Assembly (NCBI GenBank): GCA_963708725.1
Contig: CAVPTL010000014.1
Location: forward strand, 1 to 64,000
Length of the DNA: 64,000 nt
Direction of reading: 5' to 3'
Source: CAVPTL01 sp963708725
GTDB lineage: Bacteria > Actinomycetota > Thermoleophilia > Gaiellales > JAICJC01
Part shown: piece after piece, positions 16,111-24,411 of the stretch
How the letters are laid out: each line of letters opens with the position of its first letter
How positions within the stretch are numbered: the stretch's first letter is position 1
Program-made: the position numbers and the translations under genes
The notes under the pieces: generated by a model
Database searches by the model: none
Seen by the model: only the letters and a program-made list of their open reading frames with translations
Told to the model about the DNA's origin: nothing

Positions 16111-17103
16111 TCAGGCGACCTTGTTGATGAGATCGACCACGCGCGAGGAGTAGCCCCACTCGTTGTCATACCAGGCAACCACCTTGACCAGGTTCCCATT
16201 GACCATCGTCAGACCCGAGTCGAACAGCGAGCTGTGCGGATCGCCGACCACATCGGAGGAGACGATCGGATCGGTCACGTAGCTGAGGATCCCCGGCATT
16301 GAGTCGGCGGCCGCCTTGAACACCTCGTTGACCTCGTCGCGGGTGGTGTCGCGGCCGACCAGCGCAACCAGGTCGGTGGCGGAGCCGTCGCTGACCGGCA
16401 CCCGCATCGAGATGCCGTCCAGCTTGCCCTTCATCGCGGGGATCACCAGACCGATGGCCTTGGCGGCGCCGGTCGATGTCGGGATCACATTGACAGCGGC
16501 GGCCCGCGCTCGGCGAAGGTCGGAGTGCGGCAGGTCGAGCACCTGCTGGTCGTTGGTGTAGGCATGGGTCGTGGTCATGAACCCGCGTTCGATCCCGAAT
16601 GTCTCGTGAAGGGTCTTTGCCAGCGGCGCCAGGCAGTTGGTGGTGCACGACGCATTCGAGATCACATGATGGGTCTCGGGGTCGTACTGGTCGTCGTTCA
16701 CACCCATGCAGATCGTGATGTCGGGCTCGGTCGCGGGCGCGCTGATGATGACCTTGCGCGCGCCGGCCGCGAGGTGCTTGGAGGCGCCCTCGCGCTTGGT
16801 GAAAAAGCCCGTGGATTCGACCACGATCTCGACCCCGAGGTCGGCCCAGGGGAGATCGGCGGGATCGCGCTCGGACACGACGCGAAGCGGCTTTCCATCG
16901 ACGATCAGCCCGTCATCACCAGCCTCGACTGTCCCCGGGAACTGGCCGTGAACCGAGTCGTACTTCAGCAGGTAGGCAGCAGTTTTGAGATCCATCAGAT
17001 CGTTGACCGCCACGATCTCGAACCCCGAAGCGCGATCTCTCGCCGCGCGAAAGACGTTGCGGCCGATTCTTCCGAACCCGTTGATCGCCACTCGAACACT
17101 CAT
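16111..17103 (-). CDS. gap: Type I glyceraldehyde-3-phosphate dehydrogenase
   Basis: NAD-dependent glycolytic dehydrogenase of 330 residues. It shows INGFGRIGRNVFRAA (dinucleotide fold), VNDLMDLKTAAYLLKYDSV (Asp selecting NAD), SNASCTTNCLAPLA (catalytic Cys) and the C-terminal WYDNEWGYSSRVVDL. The ATG at 17103 follows a GGTGGGGG ribosome site; a start four codons upstream is less likely. First gene of the gap-pgk-tpiA-gpmI run, with 278 bases of leader before whiA. Confidence 0.97.
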   Translation of the reverse strand: MSVRVAINGFGRIGRNVFRAARDRASGFEIVAVNDLMDLKTAAYLLKYDSVHGQFPGTVEAGDDGLIVDGKPLRVVSERDPADLPWADLGVEIVVESTGFFTKREGASKHLAAGARKVIISAPATEPDITICMGVNDDQYDPETHHVISNASCTTNCLAPLAKTLHETFGIERGFMTTTHAYTNDQQVLDLPHSDLRRARAAAVNVIPTSTGAAKAIGLVIPAMKGKLDGISMRVPVSDGSATDLVALVGRDTTRDEVNEVFKAAADSMPGILSYVTDPIVSSDVVGDPHSSLFDSGLTMVNGNLVKVVAWYDNEWGYSSRVVDLINKVA

Positions 17104-17172
17104 CGAAACCCCCACCTGGTTGACCGTTCCCTGTCACGTTCGAGTCTATCGTCGATCGCCCAGAACGGGATA

Positions 17173-17194
17173 CGCCGGGCACGAAGGCCCGGCG
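17173..17194 (-). promoter_or_regulatory. Leader hairpin upstream of gap
   Basis: CGCCGGGC, a six-base loop and the exact complement GCCCGGCG form an 8-bp GC stem in the presumed 5' leader of gap, about 70 bases before its start. It could be a transcript-stabilising or processing structure. No U-run follows in the gap direction, so it does not look like a terminator. Confidence 0.35.
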
Positions 17195-17355
17195 AGGGGA
17201 AGTCCCGAGTTTCGCGGGTGTCCGGCAGAATCGGGCAGCAACAGATGGGGTCAGGTTCCGTCGCGCAGGGGATGCCGGTCACCCGCGAAACACTGATATC
17301 AGTGTGCCCGATCACACTCGGAAGCGCGCCCCCCGTCAGAGTGATTCTTAAACAA

Positions 17356-17385
17356 ATTGTAAGGTAGTAGTACGCACACCGTTAA
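17356..17385 (-). promoter_or_regulatory. Candidate sigma-A promoter of the glycolytic operon
   Basis: On the minus strand TTAACG (17380-17385) and TACAAT (17356-17361) are 18 bases apart, matching -35/-10 consensus at 4 and 5 of 6 positions. The -35 overlaps the whiA stop codon. It would give a leader of roughly 245 bases before gap, including the 17173-17194 hairpin. Confidence 0.35.
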
Positions 17386-18287
17386 CAGTTGAGCGCCATG
17401 ATCGTGCGCATCCGGCGGGCGACCGCCGACTTCGAAAGCGGCGGTCGCGCCTGTTTTCCCAGCTCGGCCAGCGACAGATCCGCATGTCGCAGCCGCAAAC
17501 GCGCGACCTCCTGGAGCTTTGGTTCGAGCGCATCGACGTCGAGTTGCTCGATCGCCCGGCGCTGCGCGCGTGAGGCCACGCTCATACGCCCCAGATTCGC
17601 CTCGTCCCAGTTGGTGTTGCGGTTGGCCCGGTTTCGGGTCGCGCTGATCACCTCTGCCTCCTCATACGAGAGGGCGGCGTCATGGGCGCCCATATGCACC
17701 AGCAGCTCGCGGATGGTGGACTTGCTCTTGGCATAGGCGATCGCGTGGTCGCGGCGCTCGGCGGCCCGGACGATCAGCTCGTCGGGAGCGGCGATTTCGA
17801 CCAACGCCTGCGCGCCGTCGATATCCGCGGTTCGCCACTCGAGGTGGCCGGCTGCCCGCGGTGCCGACACCGACCCGGTGGCCACGAACGCCCCCCGCAG
17901 GTACGCGCCCCGGCAGCAGCGGCGATTCACCAGCCGACGCGGCGGTTCGGTGAGCGGGGTGAGACCCTCGGCGAGCACCCCCAGCTCGTGCAGCAGCTGA
18001 AGGCTGCGAGGGCCGTGCAGACGCACACTGACAACGTTTCGCCGTGCAAATCGTGGCTCGCGGTACGAGGCGATCTCGATCCCCACATCGGCCGGCCGCA
18101 GCAGCGTGAAGAGCGTTCGGGCCGCGGTCGCGTCGATCGGGTCGATGCGCACTGCGATCTCGCCACCCGACCGCATCTGCAACGTCCCGGCCGTGCGGAT
18201 CAGCCCGCTCATGAAGGCCGCACGACAGCACGCTTTCGCCGGCGGCCGCTCTGCCAGCTCGTGCCGCACCGTCGCCCCGAAGCTCAT
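17382..18287 (-). CDS. whiA: DNA-binding protein WhiA
   Basis: WhiA family regulator of 301 residues, with a degenerate LAGLIDADG homing-endonuclease fold and a C-terminal HTH. In Streptomyces it controls sporulation-linked cell division; in other Gram-positives it affects division and chromosome segregation. Visible marks: CCRAAFMSGLIRTAG, the degenerate core YLRGAFVATGSVSAP, RANRNTNWDEANLGR, and the HTH LSLAELGKQARPPLSKSAVA. The ATG at 18287 overlaps the yvcK stop by four bases. Confidence 0.95.
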   Translation of the reverse strand: MSFGATVRHELAERPPAKACCRAAFMSGLIRTAGTLQMRSGGEIAVRIDPIDATAARTLFTLLRPADVGIEIASYREPRFARRNVVSVRLHGPRSLQLLHELGVLAEGLTPLTEPPRRLVNRRCCRGAYLRGAFVATGSVSAPRAAGHLEWRTADIDGAQALVEIAAPDELIVRAAERRDHAIAYAKSKSTIRELLVHMGAHDAALSYEEAEVISATRNRANRNTNWDEANLGRMSVASRAQRRAIEQLDVDALEPKLQEVARLRLRHADLSLAELGKQARPPLSKSAVARRMRTIMALNC

Positions 18288-19273
18288 TTCGCCTCGGTCA
18301 CAGCCCGTGGATCCCAGCGTGACAGGCGCACGAGCGTGCGGGCCAGCTTGTCCTGGTCGTGCTGCCACTCGCCCGCAAGCCGGGCACCGAAGACGCGCAC
18401 TCCCAGACGTCGCAAACCTCCGCGGTCAACCGGCACAGGCGTGCCCTGCTCGGCGCGGTTTCGGCTGACGAGTACCGCGTCGACGAGGCCTTCGCCGCAA
18501 TGTTCGATGATTCGCGCCACGTGATCGGAGGCGCGGTAGCCCTCGGTCTCACCGGGTTGCTGGAGCAGGTTGCAAACGTAGATCTTGGGCACCTGCACCT
18601 CGCGCACCGCCTCCCGGATACCCGGTACCAGAAGCGGCGGGATCGTGCTCGTGTAGAGGCTCCCCGGCCCCATCACCACGAGCTCGGCGCGCTCGATCGC
18701 GGCCAGTGCCCGGGGATGGGCCACGGGATTCGGCGGGTCGAGCTCGACCCGCTCGCACTGGGCGCCGTCGGCTGCCAGCGCGGTCTCTCCCCGAACGACG
18801 CGGCCGTCGGCAAAGTGGGCGACGAGCTCGACCAGGTCGGTCGTCGACGGTACCACCCGGCCACGAACCGCCAGCACCCGAGCCGACTCAGAAACGGCCT
18901 GATCGAAGCTCCCCAGCATGTCGGTCATGCCGGCCAGAAACAGGTTCCCGAAGCTATGGCCCGCGAGCTCGCCGGTCGTGAACCGGTGCTGAAACAGCTG
19001 TCCCACGAGCGATTCGTCCTCGGCGAGGGCGGTCAGGCAGCTGCGCAGGTCGCCGGGAGCCGGCATCCCGAAATCACGCCGCAGGCGACCCGAGCTGCCG
19101 CCGTCGTCGGTGGTCGTGACCACGGCGGTCACGCTCGCGATCCGCTTGAGACCGCGCAGAATCATGCTCAGCCCGGTACCACCACCGAGGCACACCACAC
19201 GCACGCCGCGCCGGCGCCGGCGCGGGGCCGGTGCAAAGCCGGCCGACTGGTCGGGAAAGAGGTCCATCGCCAT
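18284..19273 (-). CDS. yvcK: YvcK/CofD-like gluconeogenesis factor
   Basis: CofD-like Rossmann protein of 329 residues. Family members in Bacillus and mycobacteria bind UDP-sugars and support growth on gluconeogenic carbon and cell-wall synthesis. It shows VVCLGGGTGLSMILRGLK, TTDDGGSSGRLRRDFG and PGDLRSCLTALA, then MGPGSLYTSTIPPLLVPGI and YVCNLLQQPGETEGY. A proline/arginine-rich leader of about 20 residues precedes the core. Unlike many Gram-positives, no rapZ lies between it and uvrC. Confidence 0.93.
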   Translation of the reverse strand: MAMDLFPDQSAGFAPAPRRRRRGVRVVCLGGGTGLSMILRGLKRIASVTAVVTTTDDGGSSGRLRRDFGMPAPGDLRSCLTALAEDESLVGQLFQHRFTTGELAGHSFGNLFLAGMTDMLGSFDQAVSESARVLAVRGRVVPSTTDLVELVAHFADGRVVRGETALAADGAQCERVELDPPNPVAHPRALAAIERAELVVMGPGSLYTSTIPPLLVPGIREAVREVQVPKIYVCNLLQQPGETEGYRASDHVARIIEHCGEGLVDAVLVSRNRAEQGTPVPVDRGGLRRLGVRVFGARLAGEWQHDQDKLARTLVRLSRWDPRAVTEAK

Positions 19274-19276
19274 GGT

Positions 19277-21145
19277 CTAGGCCCCCGCCTTGTGGAGCGA
19301 CTGGTGGATCTGGCGAGCGACCTTGGCGGGCAGCCCCGGGACGGACTCGAGCTCGTCCCGGGTCGCCGAGACGAACCGCTCCGGCGTCCCGAAGTGCTCG
19401 ATCAGGAGCCGCTTTCGCGCGGGCCCGACCCCGGGCAGCGAGTCGAAGATCGACTCGACCGACGATCGGTCGCGGCGCTTGCGATGACGGCCCAGCGCAA
19501 ACCGGTGAGCCTCGTCGCGGACGCGCTGAAGCAACTGCAGCCCGTTGGAAGCCGGGTCGAGCAGGATCGGCTCGGGTCGGCCGGGAATGAACACCTCTTC
19601 GATGCGCTTGGCGAGCGAGATCACCGCGACCCGCGGGAGGTCGTATTCGTCCATCGCCTGCAGCGCGGCGTTGAGCTGGCCCTTACCGCCGTCGATCACG
19701 ACCAGGCTCGGGGTGGCGGCGAAGCTCTCGTCGTAGCGGTCGGCCTCCACGGCGCGCATCCGCGCAAACCGTCGCGACACGGCCTCGCGCATGCTCGAGA
19801 AGTCGTCCTGGCCCTTGCCGTGGCGAATCACAAACGAGCGGTAGTGCGAGCGCTTCGCGACCGCGTCTTCGAAGACCACCATCGAGGCCACGGTGTTGCT
19901 ATCGCCAAGGTTCGAGATATCGAAGCATTCGATCCGTACCGGGAGCTTCTCGAGGTTCAGGTGCTCGCGCAGTTCCTCGAGTGCCTCGACCCGACGGGCG
20001 CGTGAGCGCTGGGCCAGCAGGGCGTCGTGTTCCAGCGCCAGCTGGGCGTTTTGGGCGGCGAGTTCGGCGATCCGGCGCTTCTCGCCGCGCTGCGCCGGTC
20101 GCACTTCGACACCGGCGCCGCGCCGCTCCTCCAGAAAGGCGCCGAGCAACTCGGAGTCGGTGAACGACCGCGGCACAACCACCTGGGCGGGGATCGCGAC
20201 GTGACCGCCGTAGTACTCGAGGGCGAATCCCCACAGGGCATCGGACTCGTCCTCGCCCTCGGTGTTTTCGAGATAGAAGCTCTGGCGATCGGCGAGCCGG
20301 CCGTCGCGCAGATGAAAGAGCTGGACGTTTGCGGTATCCCCGGCGAGCGCAACCGCCAGCACGTCGGCCGAGCCCAGGCTGCGCTTGTCGGTCACCTGCG
20401 TCTCGGAGAGATGGCGGACAGCATTGAGCCGGTTGCGATAGCGCGCGGCCTCCTCGTACTCGCGTGACTCCGCCGCCTGTTGCATCGCTTTCTCGAGGTC
20501 GCGCTCGAGTGGTCGCACCCGCCCCGACAGAAACTCGATCACCGAGTCGATCACGACGGCGTACTCCTCTTTCGAGACATACCCCACGCACGGGGCGCCA
20601 CACCGACCGATGTGGTAATCGAGACAGGGCACGCCGGAGCGCCGCCCCGGTGTTGGGCCTTCGCATGGCCGGTAGGGAAACACCCGGTTGAGCACGTCGA
20701 GCGTCTCGCGCACCTTGCGCGCACTCGAGTACGGGCCAAAGTACTGCACGCCCTTTCGGTGCCGTTCGCGGGTGAACATCACCCTCGGGTACTCGTCGCC
20801 GACGGTGACTGCGATGTACGGATAGGACTTGTCGTCGCGCAGCCGGATGTTGAACATCGGGCGATGGCGCTTGATCAGGTTTTGCTCGAGCAGCAGCGCC
20901 TCGGTTTCGCTGGTGACGACGAACACCTCGATCTCCTCGATCCGTTCGACCAGCTCAGCCGTCCGTTGAATCGCATAGCCGCCCCGAAAGTACGACTGCA
21001 CGCGCTTTCGCAGTGACTTGGCCTTGCCGACGTACAGCACCTCATCCGAGGCGCCGTGGAACAAGTACACGCCCGGCGTGTCGGGCAGCGCTTTCAGCTG
21101 CAGCTGAAGACGTTCTGAGCGATCCGATCGCGAGGCGGTAGCCAT
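19277..21145 (-). CDS. uvrC: UvrABC system protein C
   Basis: Dual-incision nuclease of nucleotide excision repair; 622 residues, full length. Domains in order: GIY-YIG (GVYLFHGASDEVLYVGKAKS, residues about 25-45), a Cys-rich region, the UVR/UvrB-binding helix pair (near 205-240), an RNase H-like domain (ECFDISNLGDSNTVASMVVF), and tandem helix-hairpin-helix (SLPGVGPARKRLL, SVPGLPAKVARQI). The ATG at 21145 has TAGGAT six bases upstream. First gene of the uvrC-yvcK-whiA run. Confidence 0.97.
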   Translation of the reverse strand: MATASRSDRSERLQLQLKALPDTPGVYLFHGASDEVLYVGKAKSLRKRVQSYFRGGYAIQRTAELVERIEEIEVFVVTSETEALLLEQNLIKRHRPMFNIRLRDDKSYPYIAVTVGDEYPRVMFTRERHRKGVQYFGPYSSARKVRETLDVLNRVFPYRPCEGPTPGRRSGVPCLDYHIGRCGAPCVGYVSKEEYAVVIDSVIEFLSGRVRPLERDLEKAMQQAAESREYEEAARYRNRLNAVRHLSETQVTDKRSLGSADVLAVALAGDTANVQLFHLRDGRLADRQSFYLENTEGEDESDALWGFALEYYGGHVAIPAQVVVPRSFTDSELLGAFLEERRGAGVEVRPAQRGEKRRIAELAAQNAQLALEHDALLAQRSRARRVEALEELREHLNLEKLPVRIECFDISNLGDSNTVASMVVFEDAVAKRSHYRSFVIRHGKGQDDFSSMREAVSRRFARMRAVEADRYDESFAATPSLVVIDGGKGQLNAALQAMDEYDLPRVAVISLAKRIEEVFIPGRPEPILLDPASNGLQLLQRVRDEAHRFALGRHRKRRDRSSVESIFDSLPGVGPARKRLLIEHFGTPERFVSATRDELESVPGLPAKVARQIHQSLHKAGA

Positions 21146-21151
21146 CCCCGC

Positions 21152-21157
21152 ATCCTA
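21152..21157 (-). promoter_or_regulatory. Candidate -10 box (TAGGAT) of uvrC
   Basis: TAGGAT six bases before the uvrC ATG, fitting the leaderless pattern. Confidence 0.5.
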
Positions 21158-21212
21158 CGCGGTGTGTCGAAACTGTCCCGAACCGTCACAGCCCTGCACC
21201 AGAACAGAGCCG

Positions 21213-21243
21213 TGAATAAATGGTGCCTGGCACCATTTATTCA
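21213..21243. repeat. 31-bp palindromic element, perfect copy
   Basis: Fifteen-base arm TGAATAAATGGTGCC, central T, then the exact complement. It lies between the 3' end of the TadE/NlpC gene and the uvrC promoter. The TGA of the minus-strand TadE/NlpC gene is the last three bases of the element (21241-21243). As RNA it folds into a 14-bp stem with a tiny loop and AU-rich base, so it could also act as a terminator. Confidence 0.95.
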
Positions 21244-22956
21244 GAGGCCGATGAAGGATGCGACGGAGTGGACAGTGCTCGAGGCTTTGTGAACGCACCA
21301 CCAGGTGGCACGGCTGCTTGCGCTGGTCAGGGTGTCCCAGTTGGCGTAGATCGTCGCTCCGGCGGTGATAACGATCGCCGCGGCCAAAAGGAATGGCGAA
21401 GCGGCGACCAATGCGGTTCCGAGCAGGCCCGCCGCCGCACCCACCGCCGCCAGACCGAGGATGCCGCCGGCCAGCATCGCCCCGTTGTACAGGCGCCCAC
21501 GCCAGGTTCGAGCCCGATAAAGCCCGAAGCCTGCGATGAGAACCTGAACCAGCCACACGCCCGCACCCAACAAGCCCCCGGCGGCCGGAGGGGCCTCGCT
21601 TGCGAAGGCTCGGGCCACCCTCGCAACGTCCCAACCCGCCGATACGACCTGAGCGAACGCCGAGAGCGTCCGGTTGGGAAGTACTGACAGCGCGTCCAGC
21701 CCGAGATTGGCACCGTGGCCCAGATGCTCCGGCAGTCTCCCGCCGCGTCCATGGATCCAGTCGCCCACGTGATTCACGGCGCTGCTGCCGGTCGAGATCA
21801 GCGATCCCCATGCGCTACCGCCGCCGCGCAGCGGCACCGGCGATGAGTCGGTCGGGGGCTGGGGTCGCGGCAGGAGCTTGATCGTGGCCTGGAAGCCGGC
21901 ACCGAGCGCGGGGCCGGCCGCCGTTCGCATCACCAGCGCCGCGGTCGAGGCGTCGCCTTTCAGCTGATCGGTGAGCGCCCGCATCAGATCGCTGTGATCG
22001 CGCTCCATCGTCTCCTGCAGCACCATCGCGACCCGGTAGGGATTGGTGTCGAGTCCGAGCGTCAACTCGGCCGACACGACATCGGGCGGGACGTCGTATT
22101 TGCGGGCGGCCGCCTCGGTGCCGGAGGCGACCGGATCCTCTGCCGGCGGCCCGGAGAGCAATCGACCGAAACCATCCCACGGGTTATCGATCAGCCGCTC
22201 GTACGACACCTGAGCGCCGGTGTGAGGAGCCACCACCGTCAACCCACCGCCCACGTACATACCGACGTGGTAGGGCTCGCCGGTGTCTGTGCCAAGGAAC
22301 ATCAGGTCTCCGGGCGCAAGCTCCGCCTCCGAGATATGGCGCGACATGTGCCACAGGTCGGCCGCGGTGGGGCGGCCGGGGAGCGCAATCCCCGCCGCCC
22401 CATAGGCGTAGTCAACGAGACCCGAGCAGTCGAATCCGCCCTCGGCGCGGCTCTCGCCGCCCCACACGTACGGCCACCCGACCTGAGCCTCCGCGGCCGC
22501 CACCACCGCGGCGGCGCCGTGCGCTCCGGCGAGGTCGATCGGCCGAAACGACGCCGGGGCGAGCGTCGCCGTGTAGGTGACCCCGGCGCGCGACCACGAG
22601 CGCACCCGGTCGGCCCGCCTCCCCACCCCAGGCACCGACCCGGATACGAGTTCGCTGACGGTGACGTCGACGGCCGTTGGACGCCTGGCGACGGACTCGA
22701 TCTTGAAGCGCTCGACCCGAGCACCGTTTTGCGAGGCCGCGCGGTCGACCGCGGCTCTGACCGACGCCGCTGACGCATCGGGGTTGGATGCGAGCACTCG
22801 CACTCCGGCAAGCGCCGCCACGTCGGCGGCGGTCTGGCCCCGGGCACCGCCCGAGCGGATCGCCGCGAGATGCAAAAGCACCACCATCCCCAGCATCACC
22901 GCGACGGCGATGCCCACCGCCGCGACCGTGACCTGCCCCCGCTCGCCGCGCCTCAC
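21241..22956 (-). CDS. TadE-like / NlpC-P60 fusion, membrane-anchored
   Basis: A 571-residue fusion. The N-terminus GQVTVAAVGIAVAVMLGMVV is a TadE/pseudopilin-type helix followed by QTAADVAALAGVRVLA, as in actinobacterial TadE-like proteins. Next is an NlpC/P60 cysteine peptidase domain (about 190-300): GWPYVWGGES, the catalytic Cys in GGFDCSGLVDYAYG, and the His in EPYHVGMYVGGG. The C-terminal part has several hydrophobic segments (LLGAGVWLVQVLIAGFGLYR, GILGLAAVGAAAGLLGTALV). It probably cleaves peptidoglycan stem peptides at the cell surface. The GTG at 22956 overlaps the upstream stop by four bases, which fixes the start. The stop lies in the palindromic element. Confidence 0.8.
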   Translation of the reverse strand: MRRGERGQVTVAAVGIAVAVMLGMVVLLHLAAIRSGGARGQTAADVAALAGVRVLASNPDASAASVRAAVDRAASQNGARVERFKIESVARRPTAVDVTVSELVSGSVPGVGRRADRVRSWSRAGVTYTATLAPASFRPIDLAGAHGAAAVVAAAEAQVGWPYVWGGESRAEGGFDCSGLVDYAYGAAGIALPGRPTAADLWHMSRHISEAELAPGDLMFLGTDTGEPYHVGMYVGGGLTVVAPHTGAQVSYERLIDNPWDGFGRLLSGPPAEDPVASGTEAAARKYDVPPDVVSAELTLGLDTNPYRVAMVLQETMERDHSDLMRALTDQLKGDASTAALVMRTAAGPALGAGFQATIKLLPRPQPPTDSSPVPLRGGGSAWGSLISTGSSAVNHVGDWIHGRGGRLPEHLGHGANLGLDALSVLPNRTLSAFAQVVSAGWDVARVARAFASEAPPAAGGLLGAGVWLVQVLIAGFGLYRARTWRGRLYNGAMLAGGILGLAAVGAAAGLLGTALVAASPFLLAAAIVITAGATIYANWDTLTSASSRATWWCVHKASSTVHSVASFIGL

Positions 22957-23249
22957 CGCAGGGTGCTCTGGGCGGTGACATCGAAACAGCCGACACCGGA
23001 GGTCACGGCGCACACCCTGACCCTGGCTGTCACCCGGCCGTGCGAGATCACCGTCGCCTTTCGAAGCCACGCCGGTAACGGTCGCTTCTCCAACGTCAGC
23101 ACGGCCGCTTGATCGGCCAGCCGGTGGGCCTGGTCGCGGGCATGGACTGCTCTCAGCACATCCCAACCACCGAACGCCACCACCAGGATGACCAGGCAGG
23201 CAGCGACCGTCTCGATCGACGCCTGGCCGGCGCTCGGCCGCCGTCTCAC
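22953..23249 (-). CDS. TadE-like pseudopilin, second of operon
   Basis: A 98-residue protein: SAGQASIETVAACLVILVVA is the TadE-type E-containing helix with a G-Q-A-S/T-I-E motif at the membrane boundary, followed by a helix DVLRAVHARDQAHRLADQA and a beta-rich C-terminus with two cysteines. The start is GTG at 23249, overlapping the upstream stop (GTGA); a longer reading frame upstream is antisense to the first TadE gene. It may be a minor subunit of a Flp/Tad-like surface structure, although no secretion ATPase is visible nearby. Confidence 0.75.
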   Translation of the reverse strand: MRRRPSAGQASIETVAACLVILVVAFGGWDVLRAVHARDQAHRLADQAAVLTLEKRPLPAWLRKATVISHGRVTARVRVCAVTSGVGCFDVTAQSTLR

Positions 23250-23569
23250 TGCTGCGCCACGTTTGCGATCGCCGTGATGTGCGGCGCAAATCCCGGGATC
23301 ACCGAGGGCACCCGTACCGTCACCCGTACCCGGCCCGCGCCGATCTCCACGTCCACCCCCGACCGCATGGAGCCGGGCAGCGCACGCCTGATCGCGGGCT
23401 TGGCCGGCTCGGACGACAGCAATGCGCGGGCGCCCGCGTGCGCGGCGTCGCCGGCCGCGAGCAGCGCCCAGGCAACCACGAGTACCTGCCAGGCGCCCAG
23501 CGCGCACACCGCCAGCACCGGCAGTAGAGCCACGGTTTCGATGGTCGCCTGTCCCCGATCTTTGCGCAT
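23246..23569 (-). CDS. TadE-like pseudopilin, first of operon
   Basis: A 107-residue protein beginning MRKDRGQATIETVALLPVLA, a TadE-type N-terminus with the conserved Glu in a hydrophobic helix. A small-residue helix (LLAAGDAAHAGARALLSS) and a beta-rich tail follow. It starts a three-gene set coupled by GTGA overlaps. TAGCTT six bases before the ATG is the candidate promoter, divergent from chdC. Confidence 0.8.
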   Translation of the reverse strand: MRKDRGQATIETVALLPVLAVCALGAWQVLVVAWALLAAGDAAHAGARALLSSEPAKPAIRRALPGSMRSGVDVEIGAGRVRVTVRVPSVIPGFAPHITAIANVAQQ

Positions 23570-23575
23570 GGGACG

Positions 23576-23581
23576 AAGCTA
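23576..23581 (-). promoter_or_regulatory. Candidate -10 box (TAGCTT) of the TadE operon
   Basis: TAGCTT on the minus strand, six bases before the ATG at 23569. Confidence 0.5.
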
Positions 23582-23642
23582 CGAGGGCTGCGGGTAACGG
23601 CTCAACGCCACACCCGTGCCGAAAAGGTCACAATCCGGCTGC

Positions 23643-23648
23643 TACGAT
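23643..23648 (+). promoter_or_regulatory. Candidate -10 box (TACGAT) of chdC
   Basis: TACGAT seven bases before the ATG at 23656. The predicted transcription start falls at the A of the ATG. Confidence 0.5.
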
Positions 23649-23655
23649 CGAACCA

Positions 23656-24411
23656 ATGAGCGAGAACGGGACCACCGAAGCGGCGAACAACTCCTCGGGC
23701 GAGGATCGCCAGTTCGTCCACTTCAGCTTCTACAAGCTCGACCCGGCGTGGCGGCGACTGCCGGCCGAGGAGCAGGAAGCATCGCGGGCCGAGCTGGCCG
23801 CGGTGATCGACGAGTTCGGTGCGCGCTTCCCGATCCGCCCCTACACCATGACCGGGCTACGGCCCGACGCCGACATCATGCTGTGGAAGGTGTCCGAGCG
23901 GCTCGAGGACTTCCACGAGTTTGGCCAGGCGATGCTTGCGACCAGTATGGGCGGCTATCTGCACACCCCATACGCGTACCTCTCGATGACCCGCCGGTCG
24001 CAGTACGTCAAGGGCGAGGGCCGCTCGATGCACAAGCGCGGGCGGATCATGTGGAACCCCGACTCGAAGTACCTGCTGATCTACCCGATGGTCAAGACGC
24101 GCGCCTGGTATCAGCTCTCGAAGCCGGCCCGGCAGGGGATCATGAATGAGCACATCGCGACCGGTAAGCAGTTCCCCACCGTCAAGATCAACACCACCTA
24201 CTCGTTCGGGATCGACGATCAAGAGTTCGTGGTCGCGTTCGAGACCGACTTCGTCGGCGACTTCCTCGACCTGATGATGACGCTGCGCGAGACCGAAGCC
24301 AGCCGCTACACCGAAACCGACACCCCGATCTTCACCTGCATCTCGGTGTCGGTCGAAGCGGCGCTGCGGTCGCTTGGTGGAACGGCCGCGCAGGCGCACT
24401 CGCCCGCGTAG
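23656..24411 (+). CDS. chdC: Coproheme decarboxylase ChdC (HemQ)
   Basis: Chlorite-dismutase-fold enzyme of 251 residues. It performs the last step of the coproporphyrin-dependent heme pathway, oxidative decarboxylation of Fe-coproporphyrin III to heme b, as in other monoderm bacteria. It shows HFSFYKLDPAWRRLP, YAYLSMTRRSQY, and the signature YPMVKTRAWYQL with MNEHIATGKQFP. The ATG at 23656 is preferred over a far-upstream in-frame start that runs antisense through the TadE gene. Its stop abuts that of the convergent P450 gene, with no bases between. Confidence 0.93.
   Translation: MSENGTTEAANNSSGEDRQFVHFSFYKLDPAWRRLPAEEQEASRAELAAVIDEFGARFPIRPYTMTGLRPDADIMLWKVSERLEDFHEFGQAMLATSMGGYLHTPYAYLSMTRRSQYVKGEGRSMHKRGRIMWNPDSKYLLIYPMVKTRAWYQLSKPARQGIMNEHIATGKQFPTVKINTTYSFGIDDQEFVVAFETDFVGDFLDLMMTLRETEASRYTETDTPIFTCISVSVEAALRSLGGTAAQAHSPA

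Noticed and set aside
17247..17259. GGGGTCAGGTTCC string in the gap leader
   Set aside because: It recalls the ends of some REP-type repeats, but it is single in the window and lacks an inverted partner.
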